Positions 44,527 to 58,400 are shown, counted from the first letter of the stretch. The stretch: DNA of 64,000 bases from Trifolium pratense (GCF_020283565.1 NC_060063.1:18356720-18420719); one strand, 5' to 3'. Notes: a model not told the origin generated them from the letters alone. Translations and numbers: made by a program.

Positions 44527-45500
44527 GGGTTTGTTTGGATCAACATAGAGGGAGGGGAGGGGAGGTATTTTAATGAAGGGGAAGGGGGGGGGGGGGGGGG
44601 TGAGGGGAGGGGAGGTGAGAGATTTTAATTATATATATGTTTGGTTCAAGAGGAGGAGGGGAGGAATTTTAAAATTAATTTATGTTTTTATCCTTATAAT
44701 TTTTATGTAGTCCGACAGTTTTATAGCTACTCGGTGCAAATTAACCTACATATCCACAATATTTTCTCAATTTTTATGATTGATCTAACCCAAAAATAAT
44801 ATTTATAAGTTTAAATCATCTATAAATATATTTAAAAGAATTTTTTGATAATTACAGTATTAACAAAAAAACCTTATACTAATACTAATATTGTACAAAA
44901 CAAAAAGTAATATTTATTTATAAGTATAAAGATCTTTTACTAATACTAATATTGTACAAAAAAAAATCTTGTATTATAAGTTATAACGTAACAAACTTGA
45001 TGATATTTTAAAAAATATAATAGTGCATATAAATACTAACTAATATGATACGGGTACAAAGTAAGTAACAACGTTGATTTTCTTTCTTAAAAAAAACCCG
45101 TTGATTTTCTTAAAAAAAAATAACAACGTTGATTCACAAAAATATACGAACTTTACAAATTAACAATGTAATACTAAAAAAATTAGCACAACAGTTTATG
45201 AATATAAAAAAGACATGCGTAACAAACAAAAAAAAAAGAATTAAAATGGATAATTTTGACATTTTAAAATAATTATGAGGACAATTATGTCAAAATAATT
45301 AAAGTTGTAATGATATCTTTCTCCCCCCCCTTCCCCCAATTTGGGGGGAAGCAAAAATTGGGATTTGGAGGGATTTTGCTCACCTCCCTCTCACCTCCCT
45401 CTCACCTCTCCTCCCCTCCTAAAAATTGAACCAAACACAATTAATTAAAAATATCCCCTTCTCTCCCCTCCCCTCCAAAACCCCCGAACCAAACAGACCT
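44527..45500. mobile_element. Tourist/PIF-Harbinger-like non-autonomous element
   Basis: 974 bp with inverted ends GGGTTTGTTTGG and CCAAACAGACCT, flanked by TTA (44524-44526 and 45501-45503). The subterminal arms are G-rich on the left (GGGAGGGGAGG) and C-rich on the right (CTCCCCTCC). GTTTGG ends and a TTA duplication fit Tourist MITEs. Long for a MITE, with an AT-rich core and no transposase. Confidence 0.68.
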
Positions 45501-45586
45501 TTATGTTGAAAAAGTACAATTAATACTATTAAAACATATTAATATAGAAATGAAAAAAGTATTTGCATTAAAAATATGCTAAAAAC

Positions 45587-45655
45587 GTATTTTTGATACT
45601 CGGGGATTCTTTTTTATGACATATTCGACACTTGTATGTCATAAAATATCTATAT
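45587..45655. repeat. paralogous empty site of the first Helitron
   Basis: About 34 bp here equal the left flank of the Helitron 3' end at 22898; here the sequence continues ACATATTCGAC, giving an A/T insertion point as Helitrons require. TATGACATA and TATGTCATA around it are inverted, so the site may be the end of another repeat. Confidence 0.65.
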
Positions 45656-45692
45656 CTATCTATATATAGATATAGATAGATATATCTATCTA

Positions 45693-46035
45693 GGCTTAAC
45701 TATACATTTGGTCCCTTACGTTTATTTTAGGTTTCAGTTTGGTCCCTTACGTTTAAAAAGTATCAATTTGGTCCCTTACGTTTATTTTAGGTTTCAAGTT
45801 AGTCCTTTCCGTCAATTTTGTCACATGTGGCAGTCAATTTGCATATGTGGACTGACACGTGGCACTTGGACACACTGACACGTGTACTGTTCAAACGGTG
45901 TTAGTGACAAAACTAACGGAAAGGACTAACTTAAAACCTAAAATAAACGTAAGGGACCAAATTGATACTTTTTAAACGTAAGAGACCAAATTGAAACCTA
46001 AAATAAACGTAAGAGACCAAATGTGTAGTTAAGCC
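45693..46035. mobile_element. MULE-type MITE with about 140-bp inverted repeats
   Basis: 343 bp flanked by the 9-bp duplication ATCTATCTA (45684-45692 and 46036-46044), in an ATCT microsatellite. Ends GGCTTAACTA(T/C)ACATTTGG are inverted for about 140 bp, each arm with three GGTCCCTTACGTTTA units. Because the site itself is a repeat, the 9-bp figure carries some ambiguity. Confidence 0.82.
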
Positions 46036-46044
46036 ATCTATCTA

Positions 46045-47233
46045 TCTATATATCTATGTTTGAGAGTTTCTCTCTCATGCTCAATTTCTTAGGTGGCGTC
46101 CTCTCATTTCTTTTACCGGTCAAAATCTCACGTGACAATCTCTCAATTCATTTTGTTGATGTGTCATTCTTCTATGTTTTTTCCTTTAGTCATTAGTGCT
46201 CAATTATAAATATAGAAATTGCTCAATCAGGTTTTATGAACAAATGTCTATATATTAATATTTTGATACAATTGAAATTTTACATATGGAAACTTTTGAT
46301 TATTGACCAACTCATTTTTGGAATATATATTGATTAAATTAAATCAATGCTGAAATGTATGAAAATTTCAAAAATTAAGGACCAAAAATCTACTATAGTT
46401 TCCTATATATACGGGTCAACATGTAAGAGTGAGAGTCATTGAGTGTCTCAGCGCCCCTTCTCTATTTTCTCTTCTCACCTTCACTACTCTTCTTTTTTTT
46501 TGACAGAATCACTACTTTTTTTTCTATCTATTGCTATTGTTGGTTTTTTTTTTTAAATAAAAAATCTATTGCTATCGTTGGTTATTTCTTATTTATTTGT
46601 TCAATATAATTTTTGTTGCTCTCAAGTGGAATGAAATCTAAATTTTATTTGTTTTTCTTTGCAGGTATTTTGTTTACTTGTGTTAGGCTACAATAAGAGG
46701 ATTCAACATAAAAAAGAGAAATCATTTTCTTCTCTAAAGTCAATAATATTTTGTAAACTTCTTTTTAAAAAGCCAAAATATTATTCATCTATCTTTGTAA
46801 CTTTTATTTACTATTTGATATTTGTTACGATGATACACAAAAATGTAAGAAATTATTATTATATGTAAATTTATGGGGCATTTGTTTTTTTTTATAACGA
46901 CAAATAATAGATGCTCTCAAATTCCAACAATGAGAGGAAATTGTTATGGATCCATAACAATATATTGTTGACAAATATATTGATTCATCTATTTGGAAGG
47001 TGAAACTTATCGTATTTTTATTTTTTTGCATGTCGGAGTTATTTTTCGAAGATTTTGAACCACCGAAAATGATGGTGGATTAAACCGCCCTAAGTTAAAG
47101 TCGCTTGTTCATAAATTTACACTTGCTTTGGTAGGAAATTTTATTAATTTATGAGACTATCAATTGTTTTTATTAATATTTCAATCATAATTAAATGAGA
47201 CATTAAATAGCACAAAATGAATGATGTAATTTT
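46045..47233. other. non-coding gap
   Basis: AT-rich. TCTATGTTTGAGAGTTTCTCTC near 46055 and CACGTGACAATCTC near 46130 could belong to a Helitron body, but this is unproven. The 69-codon ORF at 46659 shows no family. Confidence 0.35.
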
Positions 47234-48418
47234 TCAGTTAATCCAAGATATTTTTCTAAGATCCTCACTTTCCCCCCAAAAAAATTTAATCAAAATAGAT
47301 TCAATAGAAGAGATAGTACATAAAGGAGCTTTGAAAAAGGAAAGAGCATAGACAGACAAAGAGGTCAACACGGATTTAAGCAGAACTAGACGACCACCAA
47401 AAGAAAGGAAACGACTCCTCCATCCCGATAAACGATGCTTTAAACGATCCAAAACCGGTTCCCAAAAACATAAACGCCTCGGATCACCCCCAATAGAAAG
47501 ACTCAAATAAAGAAAAGGGATTTTTCCCACGTTACAACAAAGAGCTGACGCTGCCTCACCTAACCAAGAATCGGGGATGTTAACCCCAACCAGCATACTT
47601 TTGTGAAAATTAACCTGCAAACCTGACATAGACTCCAACAACACAAGGACAGTCCGCATAGCACGAACATTCGCCCATCTTTTAGTCCCCATCAACAACG
47701 TATGATCGGCAAACTGAAGATGCAACACCTGCGTCACAGCTAGCTCACCAACACTATACCCCGTGAACAGGTTGCGCTCCACCATGGCCTCCATCAACAC
47801 ATGTAAACCCTCCGCAGCCAACAAGAAAAGAAAAGGGGATAACGAATCCTCCTGTCTTAAACCCCTCTCCAGAGGGAACTCATCAGTCAGACTACCATTG
47901 ACCAAGACAGAAGTTGTAGCCGTACACACACATTCTTTAATCCACTTCCCCCAAAGGGTTGAGAAACCCATTCTCCCCATAACAGTATCCAAGTAACCCC
48001 AGTCAACCTCGTTCTTAGCCTTACGCGCCTCATCCACGACCTCGTTTGCAATAAGGATGTCATCGAGGATCTGCCAACCCTTTACGAACGCCGTTTGTGA
48101 TGCAGAAATCACACTGCCAATCACAAGACGTAACCGATTTGCTAACATCTTTGCCAAAATTTTATAAAGGCTACCCACAAGCGATATAGGCCGAAAGTCA
48201 TTCGACCTTTGAGGACTATCAACTTTGGGGATCAAAGCAATAAAAGTGGCATTTAAACCCTTAGTCAATCTACCATTTCGTTGAAACTCCGAGATAAAGC
48301 GCATAATGTCACCTTGCATCTCAGCCCAAAAATCCTTAATGAAGCCAAAATTAATCCCATCAAGGCCCGGGCTTTTGTAACTGTCGTAGTCCCACACAGC
48401 TGCCTTTACCTCGTCCAA
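47234..48418 (-). pseudogene. LINE reverse transcriptase without catalytic Asp residues
   Basis: Open frame of 394 codons. RT motifs seen: KSPGLDGINFGFIK, LNATFIALIPK, RPISLVGSLYKILAK, ASQTAFVKG, and LRQEDSLSPFLFLLAAEGL (family QGDPLSP, here QEDSLSP). The motif A block with FDVEKAYD-like sequence is absent: KNEVDWGYLD joins its two sides, so about 14 residues are deleted. The active-site FADD reads FADH. The frame ends in LRKISWIN at the left border. Catalysis is not possible. A short stretch 48419-48883 with several frames joins it to the endonuclease. Confidence 0.9.
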
Positions 48419-48688
48419 AGAAAAAGGCTAGATCAAGTTGCTCACCTCTGCCACCTGTAGCCGTTTAAAACAAAGATTGTCTACCTCAGGTCGTTCCACA
48501 TTAACAGCCTTGAAGTGAGACGCAAAATGAGAAACGATCGCGTGCCTAATAGGGACCACACCCTCCACAACAGTATTGTCCACATATAAGGACGAAATAG
48601 CATTACCCCTCTGTCTGCTCGCAATGACTGAGTGGAAATACTTGGTGTTAGCATCCCCTTCCTTGAGCCACCGCGAGCGAGACTGCTG

Positions 48689-49728
48689 CTAACAAATACT
48701 AGCATTCAACCGGGAAAGAGAATGAATATCTGATGAAACCCCATGAAACTCCGCTAACTCAGAATTAGATAAAACCTCTTTTCCCCCCTTTTCATCAAGC
48801 GCTGCAAACTTGTCCTTCAGAGACTCAATCCGACTAGGCAGATTCTGGGTGCGAGCCGAATGCCAATCTTTCAAAACCGTCTTTATCCATTTAAGTTTCT
48901 CTTTAAGCGCATAACCGCCCAACCATCAAACTGAAAGGAATTCCACTTTTCGCGCACAAACCGATTGTACTCAGGGACATCTTTCCAGCACTTCAGCATC
49001 CTCGAAGGACGGGGTCCCCAGTCCTCCTCATCTACTGCCAGAACCAAGGGGCAATGATCAGATAACCCTATCATCCGAGCTACCTGTGTACAGTTAGGCC
49101 AAGTCAAGCACCACTCATCAGAAAGCAAGAATCTATCCAAACGGTTCATAGAACGCCCGTCCCCTTTAAACTAAGTGAACTTTCGGCCACACAGCGGTAG
49201 GTCGATCAAGGTATTATCATCGATAAAGCGATTAAAAGGAATATGGTCCGAGGAACGGTACCCGTCTCGGACCGAACAACGTTCATCTATGCTCCTGATA
49301 GCATTAAAATCCCCGCAAACACACACCCTTGAACTCCCCAACGCCTGGATTTTCACCGAAAGCGAGTCCCACAAAACCTGCTTCGCCCCGGGATCGCAAG
49401 GCGCATAAACATTTGCTAAATAAAACTCCTCGCCATACCTAATAAAACGTCCATGGCACCACAAAACATTCTCATAACTCTCAGACGTCCACATCTCCAC
49501 CTCAGAAGAGTCCCATAAGGTTAACAAACCCCCTGATGCGCCCACCGAGGGACGGTAGGAGAACACGTGAGGAGAGTTCCCCCACAGAGACGAACAAGTA
49601 AAATCATCACAAGCTTGCAGCTTAGTTTCCTGTAGACACAACATAAGGGGGTGCTGATACCCCACCAACTTACGCACCTCCTGCCTCTTCGCTAGAGCCC
49701 CCCAAACCCCTAATATTCTAAGAAACAA
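48689..49728 (-). pseudogene. LINE AP-like endonuclease
   Basis: Frame 49728-49171: CLQETK (E34), GGLLTLWD, YLANVYAPCD and CGDFNAI, the catalytic motifs of the L1 endonuclease. A stop codon (TAG for Trp in KFTWFKGDG-type sequence) at 49171, then the same frame from 49149: RLDRFLLSDEW and SDHCPL, with the catalytic His. Then helical linker in another frame (48922-48689). The start SWN(V/I)RGLG is lost by a frameshift before 49728. The enzyme would nick target DNA for reverse transcription. Confidence 0.88.
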
Positions 49729-49872
49729 TCTTCATCGAACACGTACACCTCCTAGTGTCTGCCCCGACGTCGTCTTTTATGCTTTACCCTTCCGAGCGAG
49801 CACACTAAACATACTCCCAACATCACCTTTGAGTTGCACTCCTATAACATCCCTGACATCGTCCACAACCAC

Positions 49873-52498
49873 CTACTCACCTCCCTGCATAACCACCCAA
49901 TGCCGCAAGTCATTAGTGGCAGAAGCCGTCGAGGACGATACGGTAGAAGGAACTTGCTGACTCACACCACACGCCCGAGTTACCCCTTCCCCGACTCTAC
50001 GACGTCGCTCATTCTTTTTCAAGACTTTTAACACCTCAACGAGGTCCGTACTAGGCATTCTAGCTACTTTTTTAAGGCTAGATAGCGAATGCCGAAAAAC
50101 ACCTCCTCCTTTTCTCCTTTTGGGATCCTCTTGACCACTCTTCTTATGATCTCCGCCATTGCGCTTTCCTTTGCGAGATCACTTCCTAGAAGAGGAAATC
50201 ACCCTGACATCTCCTTGGTTGAGATCGTGCATCCATTCCAAACTCCATGGCCCCGATAACATAGAACGATTCGCACCTGGTGGATAGGATTTTGCACGTT
50301 TATCACGATTTTTAGTCGGAGATGACCCAACATGCTCTCAGTCACTGGCAAGGCACCCACTATCGTCAGCTGGCGAGCAAATCGAAATGCTACCCTGTTC
50401 TCCCGTCGAAAGAGGAGAATCCTCTTTCCCGGGGACGCGCCCAGCAATGCTCTGCACCTAGAACAGATGGATGCATATCAGCCCCTTTAGCATCTTCTCT
50501 CTCGCCCGCCACGCCACCTCGGGTATTTTAGAGTTGAAAATTCTAAAGAGACCCGATCTCATCGTCTTCCTCCATACCTTTCGCGAAATTCTCAACCATA
50601 GTGTCAATATGGTGTCGAACTTCCGGATCGCCCTGGCCCTCTTCATGATCAGATTAAGACGTCTCCGAGTTACCATCGTCCTCGATAAGACATGTGTCCT
50701 CCCCAAGGGTATAACCCCATTCCTCCACAATTTTAACCTCAATCTGAGTTCCATCCACCAAAACAGTCTCGACTTTGTTGACTATTTCCAAGTCAGGTGT
50801 TGCTATCAAAACTCGGGCAAAGTCAACTCGATCCTTATCCACAGAACAGTTATCCAAACGTAAGAACCTGCCGCAATCATCAACGCATAGCTTAAAGAAA
50901 TTCGCATTCCAGGCTTGCAACTGGATTACATACAAACGAACTCAAGCACCTCGTCTATAGGGTTGCACAAGGTTATCCCAATGCATCTAACTCGAGAAAA
51001 TTAGTTGAAACAACTCTTTAGCATTGTTGACAACTTCCATAGCGTCACCACCTAACTTGCTTCAGACAAAAACCTTGCCAGCCCCCATAGGAATGAGGAC
51101 CACATCATTAAAACATGCGTCCATTATGCGACTCTGCACAACTAGGACTGCCTCACCGTTAATTATTGTCGCCACTATTCCATTTTGCGCCCGTGACACG
51201 TTGTCAGGCTCAGTCCTGTAGCTCCGCATAAGAACTTGACGATCCTTTTCCTCAATCGCTGCTTTCGTTAAAGCCGAAATACTAGGGATATGGCCTCCCT
51301 CATGCACCTGGTCATTATGACGCGTCACTTTTTCCTTACGCGCACCTAAAGAAACATCGATATCACCCACCCTTACAGCTCCCGGGTCTCCAGAACCTCC
51401 CTTAACGGGGCCAGCATCCCTACCGACTCCTTTCTTGGCCTGCGGTCCCATAGATTTAATGCGGATATCATTTCCATTTAAATTCACTGTTCTCGGGTCA
51501 GTATCGAAGCACTCTTTCATAGCTGGCTTAACATTACCCTTCGTCAATCCAAGCCTCTCCGTCTCCATTCTCTGACTCGCCGTCACATCATTACGGTCAA
51601 AACTGGCTACTCTAGCGCGAACACAGTAATGACCAAAATATACATTATTCAGAGCACGTAAAAGCTTAGTAATGTCCCTCACGTTAGAGAATTTGACCAA
51701 GCCAAAAGGTTGGCCACATTTATTTCTCTTTTTGGGAACAAAAACATCCTCCAGCATACCACATACTTCGAAACCCTTTCGAAGATAGAAGTTTGATAAT
51801 TGATACAGAAAATTAGTAAAATAGAAGGAAACATACCTTTTAAACTCAGACCCCAGCTTGGCAGTATCTCTATTTACGTGATTCTCCTCTCCACTGCCTA
51901 TGCCAAAGCCTTCGTCCTTCTCTTTACTATTCTGGTTCCAATTATCAAACTGTCTATGGCTATGCTCAAAGGTTTGCTGCTGCCTTCGATTAAAATTCCT
52001 ATGCCGACGTCGATAATCCTTGCTCTGCTGCCGTCAGTTGGGACTGTCATGTCGTCGTCGCGAAGCCTTGCTCTGCCGCTGTCTTCCATCCGATCTCAGG
52101 TCGTGGTTTGTAAAAACAGAGTTCGATCGTCGCCGATGATGGCTTCTTGATCGTTGACGGTTGCATTGTTGATCCATGCTGTATCGTGGCTGGTTCCTTG
52201 CTAAATGGTCGTGATCGTGTGCGTATTTGTTGGTCCATGGTTGATCGTCGTTCAAGGAAAGGAAACCAGGATTAGAATACGATCGTTGTCTTCTCTGATA
52301 TCGCGAGTTCTGCTCTGTCCTGTCATGACATCTATTTGCCTTTCGGAGCGCTTTCGGACGTCGATAACTCACCTCAGTCGAATCTCCTCTATCCACTGAC
52401 TCTGCCCCCCGTTTATGCTTTACTTCCGGTGATGGCGATGACCGAAATGGCCGCCCTAGATGAGCCTTAGGGGTGGCGCTCCTCTCTCTGCCTCTCAT
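49873..52498 (-). pseudogene. LINE ORF1 (RRM-type RNA-binding protein), broken
   Basis: Starts at ATG 52498 with an Arg/Ser-rich N-terminus (RRQRSYSNPG, RRRSNS). TGA at 52034-52036 interrupts; the same frame continues through FTNFLYQLSNFYLRKGF and GQPFGLVKFSNVRD, the RRM fold, to a stop at 51062. In other frames follow the domain AWNANFFKLCVDDCGRFLRLD (50935-50654) and a basic C-terminus (KKNERRRR near 50030). In plants this ORF1 type binds the LINE RNA. At least three frame changes and two stops. Confidence 0.8.
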
Positions 52499-52504
52499 GC
52501 GTTT

Positions 52505-54681
52505 TGCTATTCGTTAAAATTATTCTCTCCACTATCCCTTTAAAATTTCTAAATTTATATTATTTTACATTTTTCATATATAGATATAATAAATATGAAA
52601 TAAATTTCACAAGTAATTTGAAAAACAAAAATATCAAAATGAACATCTATAGAATACGGGGAGCTATATTTCTATCCATATACCAATATTGGGACCACTT
52701 TTTCTTAAAATTTGTACGGAACCTTTATTTATACTCATGTATGGGGTTTATTTTTTTGTAATTTTTACGGAGTTAGATTTCTACAGATGTTTTAATACGA
52801 GATTTATTAATACGGGGCGAATGACCTCTTTTTTTTTTCTTTTTTTTTTTTTTCTATGGGAACCTATATTTCTACACGTATTAATGCTAGATACCTATTT
52901 TTTTTATAATTTTTACTGGGACTTATATTTACACTCATATTAATAATAGTGCATTTTTTTTATAGTTACATTTGTTTTTAGTGTAAACTCTGATACACTT
53001 ACTTATTTACTTTAAAAAGTTGAAACTTTAGTTATTATATATTACTTAACAAAAAATTCATTAACTAAAAATAAGAATAGAAAAACTAAAATTAAATTTA
53101 GAAAAACTAATATCTCAACTAATTGACTTTAACCTTAATCATATATAATAACAATCTAATTTTTTTATATGATGATCAACGAGATTCTTGCAGAGACTGA
53201 TGAAGATGACTACGAGAGATAAATAACATGTGGATTGGGAACAAATGAGTGGATAAAATATTCAAGTTTAATTCTACAATCAGAAAATTGTACTAATTTT
53301 GAGTTATAATTCTTTATTTGCAGGTCTATATACGGAAGAACAACATTGTTTGTTATTCAAATTAGGATTAAGTATTATCAATTGATGTTAGAGTTTTAAG
53401 TATTTATTTATATTTTTTATATTTTATTGTCATTTTTTTTAGTCATATGTTTACTTATTAAAAAAGAATTGTTGTTCATATTATTTTTTATTGGATTTAA
53501 ATCATGCTTATAAATGTTTTTTTACTATTATTTATAAATAAATGTTATACTCTATTTTTTAACTCATTATTTTTTTATTTGTCTATTTTTTCATGTGATA
53601 TTTAACAAATACACTGATAAAATAATAGAAACTCCTCGAATGACTATACTATAGAATGAATTGGAAAAATGTGGAATTGAGAAATTGATATGTTTAAAAA
53701 AAATTATTCTTAAACTTCATACTTATCAAGTAGAGAAAAATGTGTCATTGTCTGAAATATAAAAGGAATGAAGTAATTGACTTCATATATTATTTTTCTA
53801 TTTCATTTTATTATTCTATTAATTATGGTTTACCTTAACGTGGTTTTTCTAATAAAAAAAAATACATAGTGATTTGTACCAAACAAAATATTAAAATACG
53901 GGGGTATTGTTGATTAAAAAAAACCTACATGGAGGTATTAAGCAAAAAATAACTTACACAGGGTGAGACATACATTTGTAGATTTTATTATATAAAAAAT
54001 ACGATATCAATTGAAAGCAGGGAAAGTAACAATGATTTTATATATAAAAAAAAAAGAATTAAAAGCAATAATATCATATCATGTATTACTTTATTTTTAT
54101 TCTCCATACATCATTGTAAAATAAACAAATAAAAAATAAAAACAAATAGATACATTTTTTAAAATTTGCACATTAACAAATGAGATATGCTTAAAAAAAT
54201 TATATAATTTTTTTTTGTGTCAAGCAAATGACAAACAATTCTACTATTCATTACTTTTAAATAAATAATTTTAAAATTAAAATCGCCCCATTTTGCATCT
54301 CAAATGTGAAATTTTTTCACACGGGGACATCAGATAAAATACTCCTGAAGAAAACAAATGTCTAAAGAAGAGAGATGACGATTAAGAACAAATATATTAA
54401 CCGTTAGATTAGTTTTTTCATAATGACATTTTTTTTATGAAAATAAAAGAACAAATATATGAACATATGAGTTGGGAACGGGGAGTGGAGTATCACTCTC
54501 CATTATGCCATTTCTCCTTAAAATCTCAAAAATTTGGATCTTTTATCATATTTAAATAAACTATTACATTAAATATAAAATTAATTTTACAAATAATTAA
54601 AAAAATCACAATATTAAAATTTTAATAATCCATATTTTTCATGTGTGAAAAAAAATGATCTATATTTTTCATAGAACATTA
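52505..54681. other. AT-rich gap with diverged repeats, probable Helitron body
   Basis: No gene. About 52640-52950 has three to four diverged units of the type TATATTTCTA(T/C)...GGGACC/GGGAACC...ATTTTTACGG with spacing near 80-100 bp. The rest is AT-rich. It may be the interior of the Helitron ending at 54712. Confidence 0.4.
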
Positions 54682-54712
54682 ACCCGAGCGTAGCACGGGT
54701 AAGTTATACTAG
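54682..54712 (+). mobile_element. Helitron 3' terminus (third)
   Basis: Plus strand: hairpin ACCCGAGC-GTA-GCACGGGT (54682-54700, one mismatch), eight bases, CTAG (54709-54712), then T. Same hairpin family as 22909-22927 and 23590-23608. 5' end not identified. Confidence 0.75.
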
Positions 54713-55419
54713 TTCATTTATTTTTGTAACTTTCTTTTTTCCTTTAGCTACAGTTTTCTGTATAGGTACAACCTAGAAAGCAGTTTAAAAAAATAATACT
54801 CTGCCCACAATTTTACTGTTACTAAAAGTAACCATTAATTTTATAATTTTTTTATAAGCAAAAATATATTATAAGGGAGTACAATGGGTACTCAAACCCT
54901 TACAAAGAGTATTAAACTAAGTGCTTAAAATACAAGACATAAGATTTAAACACCAAAAAGGAAAAAGAGTACAAGTCTTATGCCCATAAAATTAATTAAA
55001 TTAATTTTATAATTTAATTTTAATACTATTATACATTCAAATGAATACATTATTGAAATTATTAATATTAAAATATTTAATTGATTAAAAAATAACAAAT
55101 GATTTTCATGCATATTTAATAATACAAAATATGAACAACAATTAATCAAACAAAACTTACGTCATTTTAATGATATATAACATCCATAACTAGTACAAAT
55201 TTAGAAAATAGACCATCAAATTAACATGAAACCCAACTGAAAACTTAAACAAATTGAAAATGACAAAAGTGATAATAATCATGGTCATTGCTGAAGAAAT
55301 ACTATCTATAGCTTGGCATAAATAGCTTACCACAATGCAAATAGTGATAGATATGAACGAAAACCAAACCATGACATCCTTTGCGGACACAACCCAAATC
55401 AATGCATCCTGAGAGCCTC
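54713..55419. other. non-coding gap
   Basis: AT-rich; nothing recognised. It may be 3' flank of the minus-strand gene candidate. Confidence 0.4.
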
Positions 55420-58400
55420 CTAGCTCTCCACAGCCTCAGCCACTCTGTGATTTATGCACTTGTCATCTACATTGCTCAATGCCTGAGAAAGAGCCGACAA
55501 GAATGAAGAAACAACAACATCGATCAACAAACAATCACATCAACCAGACTTTTTCACTAAATCACCAAAATGGAGACAGATCCACACAAATGAAAGTAAG
55601 ACAACAGGCATGATCATTGCAAAATGGATCAACAGGATCCCATTACTTCAGTCAAACTTACGAACGAAACAAATAGACAAAAGGTCTTTAGATATACAAG
55701 CTACTACTACCAAAGGATACATATTAATTAGTGTTATACATATGCACACAAGCAATATATGAAGGCAAAGGATACATGTGCAGACAGGAAATATATTAAG
55801 GCAAAGTATAACAAAAGCTGGTAAATAAATTAGAGAAGTGCACAAGACTAATTGAACCCAAAAACTAGTAATTGCAACTGCACTCAAATTTTACTCCAAA
55901 ATCTTCAAAATTTGGAACAAAGCTAATGCTGTTGGTCTTACCATGTTACTAAATATTTGCGGCACATTTCTTCAAGATCAACTTACGAACCCTCTGTATT
56001 ATCTTTCTGCATCACAAGCAAGAGCAACAATGTAAAACAGAAGGAAAATCAAGCCAAATTTGTCATTATATTTTTGCATTAACTGTAAAAAATTTAAACA
56101 ACTTCTTGTATAAGATGAACTTAGCCTCATTACTGCATCTAATTTTTAAGAAACTCTCCTACTTGAATTTAAATTCTGAATCCAATCATTTGCATGAATT
56201 TCCAAATAATAAGACTATTTTACAATATTCACATAGATTGTCATTCCACAAATTGACACAGATACATGACATGGACAGGGAGAGAGGGAGAGGAATACAC
56301 TTCATTGATGTGAATGAAAAAAAAAATTGAATAGACTTCACATAATGAATTATAAAAGGCTTGACATACCTCAGTTGCAAGAAGATAGTTCAACAATTCA
56401 GTTTGTGACGATACTGTTAAATTCAAGGCATAAATAAGTATGACATCTATATCAATAACAAATTATCAAAAGATGAAAAACATAAAACACACACCTTTTA
56501 TAGGGTTCCCATTCAAAAAAGAACCTACATTACATTAGCTCCAATCACCAACACTGTAAAACCATAGTATCATAGTGACTTAAATTTAGGGGTGTGCATG
56601 GTTTGGAAACCACACCACACCACACCTAATTTTTGGTTTTGGTTTAGATCCAAAACCATTTCATGACAAACCGGTTATTTTATAAAACCAATTTGGATAT
56701 GGTTCATAACCAGTTTGAAACCAATTCATAACCGGTTTGTAATAAAAATCGGATTATTCACTTGAACCAATTTTAAACCGGTTTTTTTTACTCAAACCAA
56801 TTTTAAACCGGTTTTTTTATTCAAACCAATTTTAAAACTTTTTTTTTACTCAAATTAATTTTAAAACTGATTTTTTTAAAAAAAAAGTTTATACTTCTTC
56901 ATAGGCGTTGTCATGAATTAGTGTGTGGGTCGCATATATATTACTTTCTCTCCCATTTGTTTAGTTGTTTCTCACACAAGGCATAACAATACCAGAATTA
57001 AGCACTAATTTTCAATTATGCAGCTCACAAGACAATAGCTAAGTACACTACTGACTACACCAGTTCAATTATGCAGAAGGACTTAGGCAGCATTATTACA
57101 ATGAAACTCACTGGACAATATCTATGCAAACTAATCTGTCATAATAATTATAACTGCCTAATTCAACTCATCATACTCATTCAACTCCATCATTATAGCC
57201 TAAAAATTACTAATATTGGGACATAATTACCTTCAATCGTCATCGAGCCTCGTAGAAGCCGAAGAACTACCAAGATTTGATAAAAAATCTGCAAAACACA
57301 AAAAGGAATTCATTATTACTATGCCTCATGTGCAACTTGTCAATATAGGATGCCTCTGAGATGTATATTTGCTCCTGACATATACATCTACAAGATCATG
57401 GCTAACTTCGCAAGCTAAGAATTAACTCAGACAACACCACCACGCAGCAAGAAGTGAAGAAAAATTACAAACTAGAGAAAACTAATTGACAAACTAAAAT
57501 GAAGAAACAGTCAAACAAAGTAACTAAACCAAAGTTAAAAAACCAAACAAAGCAACCCAAATGCTTCTGGCTAAGCTGGAGAGAACACCATCCAACGCAA
57601 ACTTGAGGCGCAAGAGGATGAAGCCAAAATAAAAAACCCCACCAGCAAGATTGATCAATTACTTCTAGCCAACCAAGCACGAGGGCTAGTCAACACCCGC
57701 ACCAGCTACAAGAAAACAGCTAAAACAAAGAATCAAAGATAGATTTACTATAGTAAGTAAAAAGAAGATATCTTTTAATCTTACCTTGCTCAAGTTGCTG
57801 TAGAGTGTTAAGATCATCATATGAAACCAAAGATGATGTCTCAATGCCATGATCTTTTTTTTTAACCCAATCTTGTGTGCAAATCAATGCATCAAGCACT
57901 CTCCCTCCGGTACTAAAGGCAGATTCAGAGGCAACCGTAGAGACTGGTATAGCCAACACTTCTCTTGCAATTCTTGCAAGGACTGGATATCGAGTACAAT
58001 TATCCTTCCACCAAATTAGGACATCTAAATCCCCTTCTTCCTCTAATATTTCATCCAAGCTAATGAATATAATGAATATATTATTCAATAAGCTAATAAT
58101 CTAATGAATATATTATTCAACAGATTCAAGGAATGAGAACCTTTAGACATAAATGCACACAATGCCAGAACACAAACTGATTGTATATTGAGCACGAAAA
58201 TAGTAATGATCAGAAACAGTAATTGTAGCAGCAGAAGAATGCATCATCTATGGTTATTTACCATCAAATTCATATACCTTTTCTATTTTGCTGCATCTCA
58301 GAACAATAGCAATACACAAGAACTACTTAATTATAGAACTACTCAACAGATTCAACAAGTTATTCAACAGAAATCAACATTAGATTATTAGATTCACTCA

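Larger units (their letters stand above)
47234..52498 (-). mobile_element. L1-type LINE, dead, 3' truncated
   Basis: Minus strand: ORF1 (52498 to about 50200), then endonuclease (49728-48883) and reverse transcriptase (48418-47234). The part after RT (zinc finger, 3' UTR, poly-A) is missing at 47234; usually LINEs lose the 5' end. No target duplication recognised. Confidence 0.88.

Noticed and set aside
57231..57288. Exon of the host-gene candidate
   Set aside because: It joins in phase to the hAT dimerisation exon and lies between the hAT ends, so it is the transposase's last exon.
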